DNA from: RBG-16-66-20 sp964564865
Lineage (GTDB): Bacteria; Pseudomonadota; Gammaproteobacteria; Burkholderiales; SG8-39
Reading direction: 5' to 3'
DNA: 64,000 bases
Assembly: GCA_964564865.1 (NCBI GenBank)
Contig: CAZMDA010000007.1
Coordinates: forward strand, 1 to 64,000
The notes beneath the pieces were generated by a model that did not search any database, was not told the DNA's origin, and saw only the letters and a program-made list of their open reading frames with translations. A program made the position numbers and the translations under genes. Each line of letters starts with the position of its first letter. Within the stretch, counting starts at the first letter, position 1. Shown piece after piece: positions 38,218-46,071 of the stretch.

Positions 38218-39011
38218 TGGCCGCACGCGTAGCGATCGTAACGGGCGGGACTTTCGGGCTGGGACAGGCGATCACCGTGGATCTCGCGCGCCGCGGGTAC
38301 CGCGTGATTGCCTTCGGTCTCTCCGCGCCGCAGGTCTCCAGCACGGCAAAGGGCACCGAGTCTCTTCGCGCGGCGCTCGACCGCGAGCAACTTGATGCGG
38401 ACATCCTGGAAGCGGATGTCTCCAAGTCGGAAGATGTCGCCCGCGTCGCTAGCCATGCTTCTTCGAAATACGGTCGAATCGATGGTCTAGTAAATAACGC
38501 CGCAATCGGCCCGCTCGGAACGGTGCTCTCGACCGACGAGAAGACTTTCTCCCGGATCATTGACGTGAACCTCAAGGGAACGTATCTGATGAGCCGCGCG
38601 GTGCTCCCCGTGATGATCGCGCAAGGAGGTGGCTCCATTGTCAACATCGGTTCCGGGGCTGGCTACGGCAAGCCCAACATGGCTGCCTACGCAGCAAGCA
38701 AGGGCGGAATCGTGGCGCTTAGCACCGCGATGGCCTACGACCACTTCCACGCGCACGTGCGCGTCAACGTGGCAATGCCTGGAGGCGGAGGAATCGTATC
38801 TGGCATGAGCGTCGGCCGCACCGGGGGCGATGAAGAGGCCTTCAGGAAGCGACCGGCGCCCGGCACCGTCGCCGGCCGGCCCGCGACGGGGCAGGATCTG
38901 GCTAACGCCGTCGCATTCCTGCTTTCTGACGACGCGGCCACCATATCCGGGACTGTGATCGACGTTGGTTGCTTTGCAAACCAGGGCGGGCCAATCCCAC
39001 CCCGTTCGTGA
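38217..39011 (+). CDS. SDR oxidoreductase, candidate cis-dihydrodiol dehydrogenase
   Basis: 264 residues. Cofactor motif VTGGTFGLGQAI at about residues 8-19, NNAAIGPLG, and the catalytic YAASKGG (Tyr-x3-Lys) near 161. The GTG start shares its first base with the alpha-subunit stop, so translation is tightly coupled. Sitting between the oxygenase alpha and beta genes, it is the likely enzyme that oxidises the cis-dihydrodiol product to a catechol with NAD+. The SDR family alone does not prove it. Confidence 0.86.
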   Translation: MAARVAIVTGGTFGLGQAITVDLARRGYRVIAFGLSAPQVSSTAKGTESLRAALDREQLDADILEADVSKSEDVARVASHASSKYGRIDGLVNNAAIGPLGTVLSTDEKTFSRIIDVNLKGTYLMSRAVLPVMIAQGGGSIVNIGSGAGYGKPNMAAYAASKGGIVALSTAMAYDHFHAHVRVNVAMPGGGGIVSGMSVGRTGGDEEAFRKRPAPGTVAGRPATGQDLANAVAFLLSDDAATISGTVIDVGCFANQGGPIPPRS

Positions 39012-39026
39012 TTCCAGGAGAGTTTC

Positions 39027-39608
39027 ATGGCCGAGACCGTTGAAGCGAAGTCCGTTGCGCAACCCAAGCTTGCCCGTGACGCGCACTACTTCGAACTGAA
39101 GCGCGAGATCGAGGAGTTCCTATTTGAGGAGGCCTCGATGCTCGATGAGCGAAGGTTCCGCGAGTGGCTCGACACTCTTGCAGACGACCTCGTCTATTTC
39201 ATGCCGATGATGTTCAACGTGAAATTCGGCGAGCACGCGGTGCGCGAGAAGACCCGGCTCGAGAAGGACATGAGCTGGTTCAACGAAGACAAGTGGACGC
39301 TTACAAAGCGCGCCGAGCAGATCCTCACCGGCGTGCACTGGGCGGAAGAGCCGCTATCGCGGGTCTGTCGCCTTGTGACCAACGTGCGTCTGACCTCCAT
39401 CAGCCAGAGCGCCCCCGGGGAAACCGCAGTCGGCGCTCAGAGCCGGTTCCTGATCTACCAGAACCGCTGCGAACACGAGGAGTACATCTTCGTGGGAAGT
39501 CGCGACGACATCATCCGAAAGACTGCATCGGGTTGGAAGCTCGCGCGGCGCGAGATCACGATCTATCAGAATGTCTTGCTTGCGAAAAACCTCACGATTT
39601 TCTTCTGA
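39027..39608 (+). CDS. Aromatic ring-hydroxylating dioxygenase beta subunit
   Basis: Structural beta subunit of the Rieske oxygenase, 193 residues, a cone-shaped NTF2-like fold. EIEEFLFEEASMLDERRFREWLD (quoted in part: FLFEEASMLDERRFREW) and the DLVYFMPMM stretch are family signatures; the C-terminus ...LLAKNLTIFF is as in toluene/biphenyl-type beta subunits rather than BenB. CAGGAGAG precedes the ATG. The dehydrogenase gene separates it from alpha, an order seen less often than alpha-beta together. Confidence 0.9.
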   Translation: MAETVEAKSVAQPKLARDAHYFELKREIEEFLFEEASMLDERRFREWLDTLADDLVYFMPMMFNVKFGEHAVREKTRLEKDMSWFNEDKWTLTKRAEQILTGVHWAEEPLSRVCRLVTNVRLTSISQSAPGETAVGAQSRFLIYQNRCEHEEYIFVGSRDDIIRKTASGWKLARREITIYQNVLLAKNLTIFF

Positions 39609-39610
39609 CC

Positions 39611-39802
39611 ATGCTGAATCTGATGACCATAGAAGTCGGTGTTCGTCTGCGTCTTCGCGACGGATCGATTCGAGAGGTGCTGGAGAATTTCGGTGATGGC
39701 ATCTGGCTTCAAATGCGAGTGGTCAAGTTTGAGAAATCGCCTGACGAGGTAGGCACGGAAGACGCCGTGCATTGCGAGGAGATCGTGGGCATCGCCGAGT
39801 AG
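39611..39802 (+). CDS. Small conserved-looking protein of unknown function (63 aa)
   Basis: ATG two bases after the beta-subunit stop. 63 residues with no signal peptide or membrane segment; VGVRLRLRDGSIREVLENFG and GIWLQMRVVKF alternate hydrophobic and polar residues like a small beta-barrel (SH3/KOW-like), ending in AVHCEEIVGIAE. I do not recognise it. Codon use and spacing match its neighbours, which supports a real gene. Its position within the oxygenase gene set suggests an assembly, stability or electron-transfer accessory, but that is inference. Confidence 0.72.
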   Translation: MLNLMTIEVGVRLRLRDGSIREVLENFGDGIWLQMRVVKFEKSPDEVGTEDAVHCEEIVGIAE

Positions 39803-39860
39803 TGAACTTCGGTCAGCCCGGACCGGGCCCCGGATACTTGAAAAGGCAAAACCAGGAGGA

Positions 39861-40823
39861 ATGTCGATGTTCAGGAAACTGTTAGTCTTTGGCGTGCTGT
39901 CCGTCTCCTCGATGTGCGCGACGGCGCAGAACTTCCCTGACAAGCCGATACTGCTCATTGTGCCTTTCGCGCCGGGCGCTTCGGCGGACGGCATAGCGCG
40001 CATTGTCGGGCGTGAACTCAGCACTCGGCTTGGTCAGCAGGTCATTGTGGAGAATCGGCCCGGTGCGGGCGGTGCAACTGGGCTGATCGCGGCAGCGAAG
40101 TCCGCGCCCAACGGCTACACGATCAGCATGGGTGCGACCGGTGCGATCGTCGTCAATCCACACTTGCCAGATGCCCCGCCGCTGGAGCCGCAGAAGCAGC
40201 TTCAGCCTCTCGCAAAGATCGCGGATATTCCCCTTGTTCTCGTTACTCGATCGAACTCCGAACTCCTGACGCTGAAGAACGTGATCGACAAGGCGAGGAC
40301 GACGGATCTTCCCACCGGACATACGGGCGTTTACTCCGCGCAGCACCTTTCAACCGAACTTCTCGCCGCGATGACGAAGTCGAAACTCCCCCCGGTGGCC
40401 TACAAGGGAAGCGCGCCAGCGGTAACTGATGTGCTGGGCGGTCAGACGCCGCTCGCGATGGTCGACCTCACGTCGGCGGCGACCCACATGAAGGCGGGCA
40501 CCGTTCGCGCGCTTGCTGTCACCTCGCCAGCGCGCACAAGGCTCGCGCCCGACGTTCCGACGATGGTTGAAGCTGGCGTTCCCGGGTATAGCGCTACGGC
40601 GTGGATGGGGGTATTCGGGCCTGTCGGCCTGCCCCCCTCTGTTCTGGAGCGTTTCACCAAGGAGTTGAGAGCAATGGCTGCGACGCCTGAAGTCCAATCG
40701 CAGATTCTTGGGCTGTCGGCCGAGCCCGCCTTCCTCGATTCAGCGCAGTTCGCCACTTTCATCTCAGGTGAATCGGAGAAATGGCGAAAAATCGTTGCCT
40801 CCATACCAAAGCCAGCAAAGTAA
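39861..40823 (+). CDS. Bug-family TTT transporter periplasmic receptor (3)
   Basis: 320 residues; AGGAGGA precedes ATG 39861 (ATG 39867 also possible). Signal peptide LVFGVLSVSSMCATAQ, then ILLIVPFAPGASADGIARIV, VVENRPGAGGATGLIAAAKS and VAYKGSAPAVTDVLGGQTPL. Third Bug receptor of the island, again without membrane components. The short gap before it (39803-39860) contains GCCCGG-A-CCGGGC (39816-39828), a small hairpin that might stabilise or end the oxygenase transcript. Confidence 0.9.
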   Translation: MSMFRKLLVFGVLSVSSMCATAQNFPDKPILLIVPFAPGASADGIARIVGRELSTRLGQQVIVENRPGAGGATGLIAAAKSAPNGYTISMGATGAIVVNPHLPDAPPLEPQKQLQPLAKIADIPLVLVTRSNSELLTLKNVIDKARTTDLPTGHTGVYSAQHLSTELLAAMTKSKLPPVAYKGSAPAVTDVLGGQTPLAMVDLTSAATHMKAGTVRALAVTSPARTRLAPDVPTMVEAGVPGYSATAWMGVFGPVGLPPSVLERFTKELRAMAATPEVQSQILGLSAEPAFLDSAQFATFISGESEKWRKIVASIPKPAK

Positions 40824-40831
40824 TCGCAATC

Positions 40832-41605
40832 ATGCGAACTGCAAGGAAGCTTCCTGCGGCGCAGCGTCCGGGAATGGCGAAGGAGGAGTGGGCTCAACGC
40901 GTCGCACTCGCGGCCTGCTATCGCCTGGTCGCGATGTACGGCTGGGATGATCTGATCTTCACGCATATATCGGCACGCGTGCCTGGGCCGGATCACCACT
41001 TTCTGATCAATCCCTATGGCATGAGCTTTGGCGAGATCACTGCCTCAAGCCTTGTGAAGATCGACCTGCACGGCCGGAAGGTGGTGGACAGTGCCCACGA
41101 TATCAATCCGGCCGGATTCGTCATCCATAGTGCAGTTCACGCCGCGCGCAAGGATGCCGCTTGCGTTCTGCATACGCACAGCTTGAATGGCACTGCGGTG
41201 TCCGCCCGGGAGGAAGGCCTCCTTCCCATCTCGCAGAAGTCGACCTTCGTGCTGGCGTCGCTCGCATACCACGACTATGAGGGCCTGGCCATTGATGAGG
41301 GCGAGAAAGCCAGGTTGGTGCGGGACCTGGGCGACAAGCATTTCCTCATGCTGCGCAATCATGGGCTGATTACGGTCGGAGCATCAGTAGCGGACGCGTT
41401 TCTATACATGTATCAGTTCGAAGCCGCGTGCTCGATACAAGTTCGAGCGCAATCCGCACCAGGAAAACTTGTGATGATCAAACAGGACGTATTGGCGACG
41501 GTCGAGGGCAGGCTCAAGGATGTCATGCGCGGCACCGGTGGAGCGCTGGTGTGGCCGTCACTGTTACGCACGCTTGATCGCGTCAGCCCTGGCTACAGCA
41601 CCTGA
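40832..41605 (+). CDS. Class II aldolase/adducin family protein, candidate decarboxylase or aldolase
   Basis: 257 residues from ATG 40832, 8 bases after the receptor. Metal-binding motifs of the class II aldolase fold: CVLHTHSLNGTA (two His of the Zn site, about residues 110-121) and LRNHGLITVG (third His); HPAG-like GFVIHSAVHAAR precedes. Family members include fuculose aldolase and the 3,4-dihydroxyphthalate decarboxylases of phthalate pathways. With an oxygenase and diol dehydrogenase upstream, decarboxylation of a dihydroxylated aromatic acid is the more interesting reading; unproven. Confidence 0.85.
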   Translation: MRTARKLPAAQRPGMAKEEWAQRVALAACYRLVAMYGWDDLIFTHISARVPGPDHHFLINPYGMSFGEITASSLVKIDLHGRKVVDSAHDINPAGFVIHSAVHAARKDAACVLHTHSLNGTAVSAREEGLLPISQKSTFVLASLAYHDYEGLAIDEGEKARLVRDLGDKHFLMLRNHGLITVGASVADAFLYMYQFEAACSIQVRAQSAPGKLVMIKQDVLATVEGRLKDVMRGTGGALVWPSLLRTLDRVSPGYST

Positions 41606-41664
41606 ATCTCCCGATTCCCAAGGGCCGGGGTAAGCACCTCGCCGACAAAGGGTAGACTTTCCAT

Positions 41665-43329
41665 ATGAAGACGCTTTCGGCCCAGGTGATGATCGTCGGC
41701 GCCGGACCGGTGGGCCTGACGCTGGCCCTGGACCTTGCCCAGCGCGGCATAGATGTTGTAGTGGCGGAGCAACGCGCGAAGGGCGAACCCCCCAGCGTGA
41801 AGTGCAATCACGTCTCGGCGCGCACCATGGAGATCTTTCGTCGGCTGCGGGTTGCGAACGATGTTCGCAATTCAGGCCTGCCGCCTGACTACCCCAACGA
41901 CGTTTCCTATCGCCTGACCTTCACCGGCGAAGAGCTCTCGCGCATCCCGATCCCGGCGCGCGCCGAACGATTCTCCGCGAAGGAAGGCCCTGATACGTGG
42001 TGGCCGACGCCTGAACCACCGCATCGAATCAACCAGATTTACCTTGAACCCGTGCTGTTCGGGCACGTCGAGGCCGCGAGGAATGTCCGTATGCTCGTTC
42101 GGACAGCAGTGGAGGATTTCCATCAAGCCGATAACGAAGTTCAGGTAATCGCTGTCGATCTCGATACGGGGGAGCAGATCAACGTGCGGTGCGAGTACCT
42201 CGTTGGTTGCGATGGCGGCCGGTCGACGGTGCGTCGTAAGCTGGGTCTGAAGCTCCAGGGAGACGAGATGGTTGGCCGGGTGCAGTCGACCTACTTCCGG
42301 GCACCAGACTTGTACTCACGCAGTAAGCACCCGTCGGCCTGGGGCACGTTCTCTTTCAACCCGCGCCGCTGCGGGGTCGTGTACGCGATCGACGGACGCG
42401 AGAAGTTCATCATGCACAACTACCTCGCGCCCCACGAGATGGACTTCGAGGCGATCGATCGCGACTGGGCCCTTCGGCAGATCCTCGGCGTTGGCTCGGA
42501 CTTCGAGTACGAGATTCTCAAGAAGGAAGATTGGATCAGTCGAAGGCTTGTCGCGACCCGTTTTCGGGATCGGCGGGTTTTCATCTGTGGTGACGCTGCG
42601 CATCTTTGGGTGCCCATGGCTGGCTACGGCATGAATGCGGGCATCGCCGACGCGATGAATCTTTCCTGGCTTCTTGCCGGAAGGCTCGAGGGATGGGTTG
42701 CAGAGGCCGCGCTCGACGCGCACGAGGCTGAACGCCTGCCGATCACGGAGCAGGTTTCCAAGTACGCCATGAATCATGCGCTTGCTTTGCAACAGAAGCG
42801 CGGCGCAGTACCCGCGGAGATCGAAGAAGCGACTCCGATTGGCGAGGCAGCCCGGGCAGCGTCCGGGCGAATCCTGTACGACCTGAATGTGAAGCAATAC
42901 TGCTGTGGTGGCTTGAACTTCGGGTATTACTACGACCGTTCGCCCCTGATCGCATACGACGAAGAGGAGCCACCGGCCTACTCAATGGACACGTTCACGC
43001 CATCCACCGTGCCTGGCTGCAGAACTCCGCATCTATGGCTGGACGATGGACGCTCTCTTTACGACGCGCTCGGGCCTGGCTACACCCTGCTTCGCTTCGA
43101 TCCCCGGGTGTCTACTGCTCCATTGGAGGACGCCGCGTCTCTGCGAGGAGTGCCCTTCAATGTGCTTGACGTCGTTTCTCGGAGTGCGCCGGGTCTCTAC
43201 GAGCATTCACTGGTTCTTTCACGCCCCGATCAGCATGTGGCCTGGCGTGGTGGTTCATGTCCTGCGGATTCACTTGCGCTGATCGACAAGGTGCGCGGCG
43301 GAGACCAGGCAAAAGCGCATCCTTTGTGA
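41665..43329 (+). CDS. FAD-dependent aromatic monooxygenase (FAD_binding_3, MhpA/TfdB-like)
   Basis: 554-residue flavoprotein hydroxylase of phenolic or aromatic-acid rings. N-terminal GxGxxG (MIVGAGPVGLTLALDLAQRG), the YLVGCDGGRSTVRRKLGL DG fingerprint, and GDAAHLWVPMAGYGMNAGI (FAD ribityl/GD motif). The C-terminal thioredoxin-like domain of this family is also present (residues about 430-550). The motif KCNHVSARTMEIFRRL is typical of the TfdB/PheA side. Last gene of the island; may hydroxylate the substrate or the decarboxylated product to a cleavable dihydroxy ring. Confidence 0.88.
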   Translation: MKTLSAQVMIVGAGPVGLTLALDLAQRGIDVVVAEQRAKGEPPSVKCNHVSARTMEIFRRLRVANDVRNSGLPPDYPNDVSYRLTFTGEELSRIPIPARAERFSAKEGPDTWWPTPEPPHRINQIYLEPVLFGHVEAARNVRMLVRTAVEDFHQADNEVQVIAVDLDTGEQINVRCEYLVGCDGGRSTVRRKLGLKLQGDEMVGRVQSTYFRAPDLYSRSKHPSAWGTFSFNPRRCGVVYAIDGREKFIMHNYLAPHEMDFEAIDRDWALRQILGVGSDFEYEILKKEDWISRRLVATRFRDRRVFICGDAAHLWVPMAGYGMNAGIADAMNLSWLLAGRLEGWVAEAALDAHEAERLPITEQVSKYAMNHALALQQKRGAVPAEIEEATPIGEAARAASGRILYDLNVKQYCCGGLNFGYYYDRSPLIAYDEEEPPAYSMDTFTPSTVPGCRTPHLWLDDGRSLYDALGPGYTLLRFDPRVSTAPLEDAASLRGVPFNVLDVVSRSAPGLYEHSLVLSRPDQHVAWRGGSCPADSLALIDKVRGGDQAKAHPL

Positions 43330-43397
43330 TCCGTCTCGCCCCAAAGTCGCTTTTCTGGACTTTCCCGCGCCGTTTTCACCAAGCGGGCCGATAGGGG
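43330..43397. terminator. Convergent gap with weak hairpin
   Basis: Sixty-eight bases at the right edge of the island. AAAGTC (43343-43348) and GACTTT (43358-43363) form a 6-bp stem around a loop containing TTTT. This is at best a weak bidirectional terminator; no attachment-site-like repeat was found here or at the left island edge. Confidence 0.3.
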
Positions 43398-44282
43398 TCA
43401 TGCCGCCGGCCGGGATGCGCCACCCAGCACCAGCACGTTGCCGGCAATGGACACCGCGACGCCCGCCGCGGTGAGCCAGTGCCAGGCGAAGCCCTCGAAG
43501 ACGGTGGAGACGAAGAGCGCCACCACCGGCGCCATGACGCCGACGTAGGAGGCGCGCGCGACGCCGATGCGGCCCACCAGCGTCAGCCAGCCGGCGAAGG
43601 TGATCACCGAGCCCAGGATCGAGAGGTAGGCGAGCGACAGCAGGTAGGGCGCGCCCAGGTCGATGGTGTAGGGCCGGCCAAGGGCCAGCGCCACCAGCAG
43701 CGAGGCCAGGGCGCCGTAGCCCATGCTCCAGGCCATGCTCGGCCAGCCGTGCAGGCCGCGCGCGTGGTTGCGGTGCGCCATCAGGCCGCCGGACATGGAC
43801 AGGAGCACCGCGAGCGCAGTGAACATCGCGCCCAGCAGCACGTCCGTGCTCGCCGACATGCCCCTGAATTCCGGCCAGTAGACGAGCGAGATGCCGAGGA
43901 CGCCGAACGCGGAGCCGAGCGCCATGCGCGGCGTGATCCGGGTGCCGAAAAAGAGGCGCATGCCGAGCGTGGACAGCAGCGGGCTCGCCGAGTAGCCGAT
44001 CGCGACCAGGCCCGAGGCCACGTGCAGCTCGGCGTGGTAGACGCAGACGTAGCTGATGCCGTACATCGCCACGCCCATGAAGGCGAGCGCAAGGTGGTCC
44101 CGGACGCCGAAGCGCAGCGACAGCCCGCGCAGGCGGCACCAGGCGGCGATGACCAGCGCCGCGAGCAGGAAGCGGTGGCTGACGCTCACCTCGGGCGCCA
44201 CGCTTCCCAGCTGGAAGGTGATCGCGAGCCAGGTCGTGCCCCAGATGAGGACGCAGGCGGCGAAGATGGAGAGGTTGTTCAA
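43398..44282 (-). CDS. DMT-superfamily (EamA) transporter
   Basis: 294 residues from a TTG at 44282, giving MNNLSIFAACVLIWGTTWLA, the standard EamA opening with an N-terminal helix. Ten hydrophobic segments in two repeats (LIWGTTWLAITFQLG and the later YLSILGSVITFAGWL). Longer starts exist (GTG 44324, ATG 44345) but the last would overlap the start codon of the divergent gene. Family members export amino acids or metabolites; substrate unknown. Back in high-G+C sequence. Confidence 0.82.
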   Translation of the reverse strand: MNNLSIFAACVLIWGTTWLAITFQLGSVAPEVSVSHRFLLAALVIAAWCRLRGLSLRFGVRDHLALAFMGVAMYGISYVCVYHAELHVASGLVAIGYSASPLLSTLGMRLFFGTRITPRMALGSAFGVLGISLVYWPEFRGMSASTDVLLGAMFTALAVLLSMSGGLMAHRNHARGLHGWPSMAWSMGYGALASLLVALALGRPYTIDLGAPYLLSLAYLSILGSVITFAGWLTLVGRIGVARASYVGVMAPVVALFVSTVFEGFAWHWLTAAGVAVSIAGNVLVLGGASRPAA

Positions 44283-44343
44283 GAGCGCGCCATGATACGC
44301 TGCGCCGAAATCGACGACCGTCACAGTTACCCCCAAGGATTCC

Positions 44344-45288
44344 ATGTCCCTGCCGCCCGTCCTGCAACGCCTGCGCCTCCCGGTGATCTGCGCGCCCATG
44401 TTCATCGCCGGCAACCCGAAGCTGGTCATCGCGCAGTGCAAGGCGGGCGTGGTGGGCTCCTTCCCGGCGCTGAACGCGCGGCCCAAGGAGGCGCTCGACC
44501 AATGGCTGACCGAGATCGAGCAGGCGCTCGCGGGCCAGCCGGGCGCGGCGCCCTACGCCGTCAACCAGATCTGCCACAAGTCGAACGACCGGCTCGAGCA
44601 CGACATCGAGGTCTGCATCCGCCACAAGGTGCCCATCACCATCACCAGCCTGCGCGCGCCCAACGACGTGATCCCGAAGATCCACGCCTACGGCGGCATC
44701 GTGCTGCACGACGTCATCAGCGTGCGCCATGCCGAGAAGGCGCTGGAGGCGGGCGTGGACGGCCTGATCCTGGTCTGCGCGGGCGCCGGCGGCCACGCCG
44801 GGACGCTGTCGCCCTTCGCGCTCATCGGCGAGGTACGGCGCTTCTTCGACGGGCCCATCGTGCTCTCGGGCGCGATCACCACCGGCGACGCCATCCTCGC
44901 GGCGCAGGCGGCGGGCGCGGACCTCGCCTACATCGGCACCAGGTTCCTCGCCACCCCGGAGGCGAGCGTGCCCGACCGGTACAAGGAGGAAATCCTGCGC
45001 GCCTCGGCCGCGGACATCGTCTACACGGACCTCTTCTCCGGGGTGCACGGCAACTACCTGAAGCACAGCGTGCTTGCCGCCGGCTTCGATCCGCTCAACC
45101 TGCCGAAATCGGACCCGAGCAAGATGAACTTCGGCTCCGCCGGCGGCGCCGAGAAGAAGGTCTGGCGCGACATCTGGAGCGCCGGGCAGGGCGTGGGCCA
45201 GATCGACGCCGTGATGCCGGCGGCCCAGGTGGTGGACCAGCTCCTCGCCGAGTACGTCGCCGCCCGGCAGAGGCTGCAGATCAACTGA
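44344..45288 (+). CDS. NAD(P)H-dependent flavin oxidoreductase (nitronate monooxygenase family)
   Basis: 314-residue FMN enzyme of the 2-nitropropane dioxygenase TIM-barrel family. LRLPVICAPMFIAGNPKLVI is the typical N-terminus; LVCAGAGGHAGTLSPFALIG holds the FMN phosphate/His region and LSGAITTGDAILAAQAAGAD the second. Members oxidise nitronates or act as enoyl reductases. It lies 2 bases ahead of an enoyl-CoA hydratase gene, a pairing often seen in acyl-CoA catabolic clusters, so a role in acyl-CoA chemistry is possible. Confidence 0.88.
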   Translation: MSLPPVLQRLRLPVICAPMFIAGNPKLVIAQCKAGVVGSFPALNARPKEALDQWLTEIEQALAGQPGAAPYAVNQICHKSNDRLEHDIEVCIRHKVPITITSLRAPNDVIPKIHAYGGIVLHDVISVRHAEKALEAGVDGLILVCAGAGGHAGTLSPFALIGEVRRFFDGPIVLSGAITTGDAILAAQAAGADLAYIGTRFLATPEASVPDRYKEEILRASAADIVYTDLFSGVHGNYLKHSVLAAGFDPLNLPKSDPSKMNFGSAGGAEKKVWRDIWSAGQGVGQIDAVMPAAQVVDQLLAEYVAARQRLQIN

Positions 45289-45290
45289 CC

Positions 45291-46061
45291 ATGGTGCTCG
45301 AGATCGAGCGCCGCGGCGCCGCGGCCTGGCTGTGGCTCAGCCGGCCGGAGCTGCGCAACGCGCTGAACGGCGAGGTGCAGGAGGCGCTGGCCGGTGCGCT
45401 CGACGAACTGGAAGCCGACAAGTCCGCGCGCGTGCTGGTGCTGGCCGGCCGCGGCGCGGCGTTCTGCGCCGGCGGCGACCTGTCGCGCATGGAGCAGGCC
45501 GCGAAGATGACCCGGGCGAAGTCGAAGGCCGAGGCGGGGCGCTTCGCGAAGCTCCTGTACCGGATGCATACCTTCCCCAAGCCGTTGCTGGCGCGCGTGC
45601 ACGGGCCGGCTTTCGCCGGCGGCATGGGCTTGGTTGCGGCCTGCGACCTGGTGGTCGCGGCCGAAGAGGCGGAGTTCTGCCTGCCCGAGGTGAAGATCGG
45701 CCTGGTGCCGGCGATGATCAGTCCGTATATCGTTCGCGCGATGGGCGAGCAGCAGGCGCGCCGCTACATCCTGACCGGCGAGCGCCTCGCGGCGCGGGAG
45801 GCGCACCGCATCGGGTTCGTGCACGAGTGCGTGCCGGCGGCGGAGCTGGACGCGTGGGTGGATAAGCTCTGCGCGCTGCTCGCGCAGGCGGGTCCGCAGG
45901 CGCTGGCGCGCTCGAAGAAGCTGCTGGCGAAGGTGGGCAAGGCGGCGATCTCGCCGAAGCTGGCGGCGGAGACCGCGGCGGTGCTGGCGGAGGTGCGCTC
46001 GGGCGACGAGGCGCGCGAGGGCATCCGCTCCTTCCTGGAGAAGCGCCGGCCTGCCTGGTAG
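45291..46061 (+). CDS. Enoyl-CoA hydratase/isomerase family protein (LiuC/AtuE-like)
   Basis: 256-residue crotonase. Oxyanion-hole motifs GRGAAFCAGGDLSRM (about residues 56-70) and HGPAFAGGMGLVAACDLVVA; the catalytic Glu is in CLPEVKIGLVPAMISPYI. Hydrates an enoyl-CoA; the ISPYIVRAMGEQQAR segment is common in methylglutaconyl-type (LiuC) and isohexenylglutaconyl-type (AtuE) hydratases, which would complement the carboxylase operon at 17-24 kb. Starts 2 bases after the flavin oxidoreductase. Confidence 0.88.
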   Translation: MVLEIERRGAAAWLWLSRPELRNALNGEVQEALAGALDELEADKSARVLVLAGRGAAFCAGGDLSRMEQAAKMTRAKSKAEAGRFAKLLYRMHTFPKPLLARVHGPAFAGGMGLVAACDLVVAAEEAEFCLPEVKIGLVPAMISPYIVRAMGEQQARRYILTGERLAAREAHRIGFVHECVPAAELDAWVDKLCALLAQAGPQALARSKKLLAKVGKAAISPKLAAETAAVLAEVRSGDEAREGIRSFLEKRRPAW

Positions 46062-46071
46062 GGCGCCGCGC

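Noticed and set aside
39816..39828. GCCCGG-A-CCGGGC as an intrinsic terminator
   Set aside because: The stem has a one-base loop and no T-run, so only an intergenic symmetric sequence can be claimed.
32861..43397. Integrative element with integrase or attachment-site repeats at the island edges
   Set aside because: No recombinase gene, no tRNA target and no matching direct repeats at the two composition boundaries.
44283..44345. Longer DMT transporter from ATG 44345
   Set aside because: It would overlap the start codon of the divergent flavin oxidoreductase and add 21 residues ahead of the conserved first helix; TTG 44282 gives the family N-terminus.
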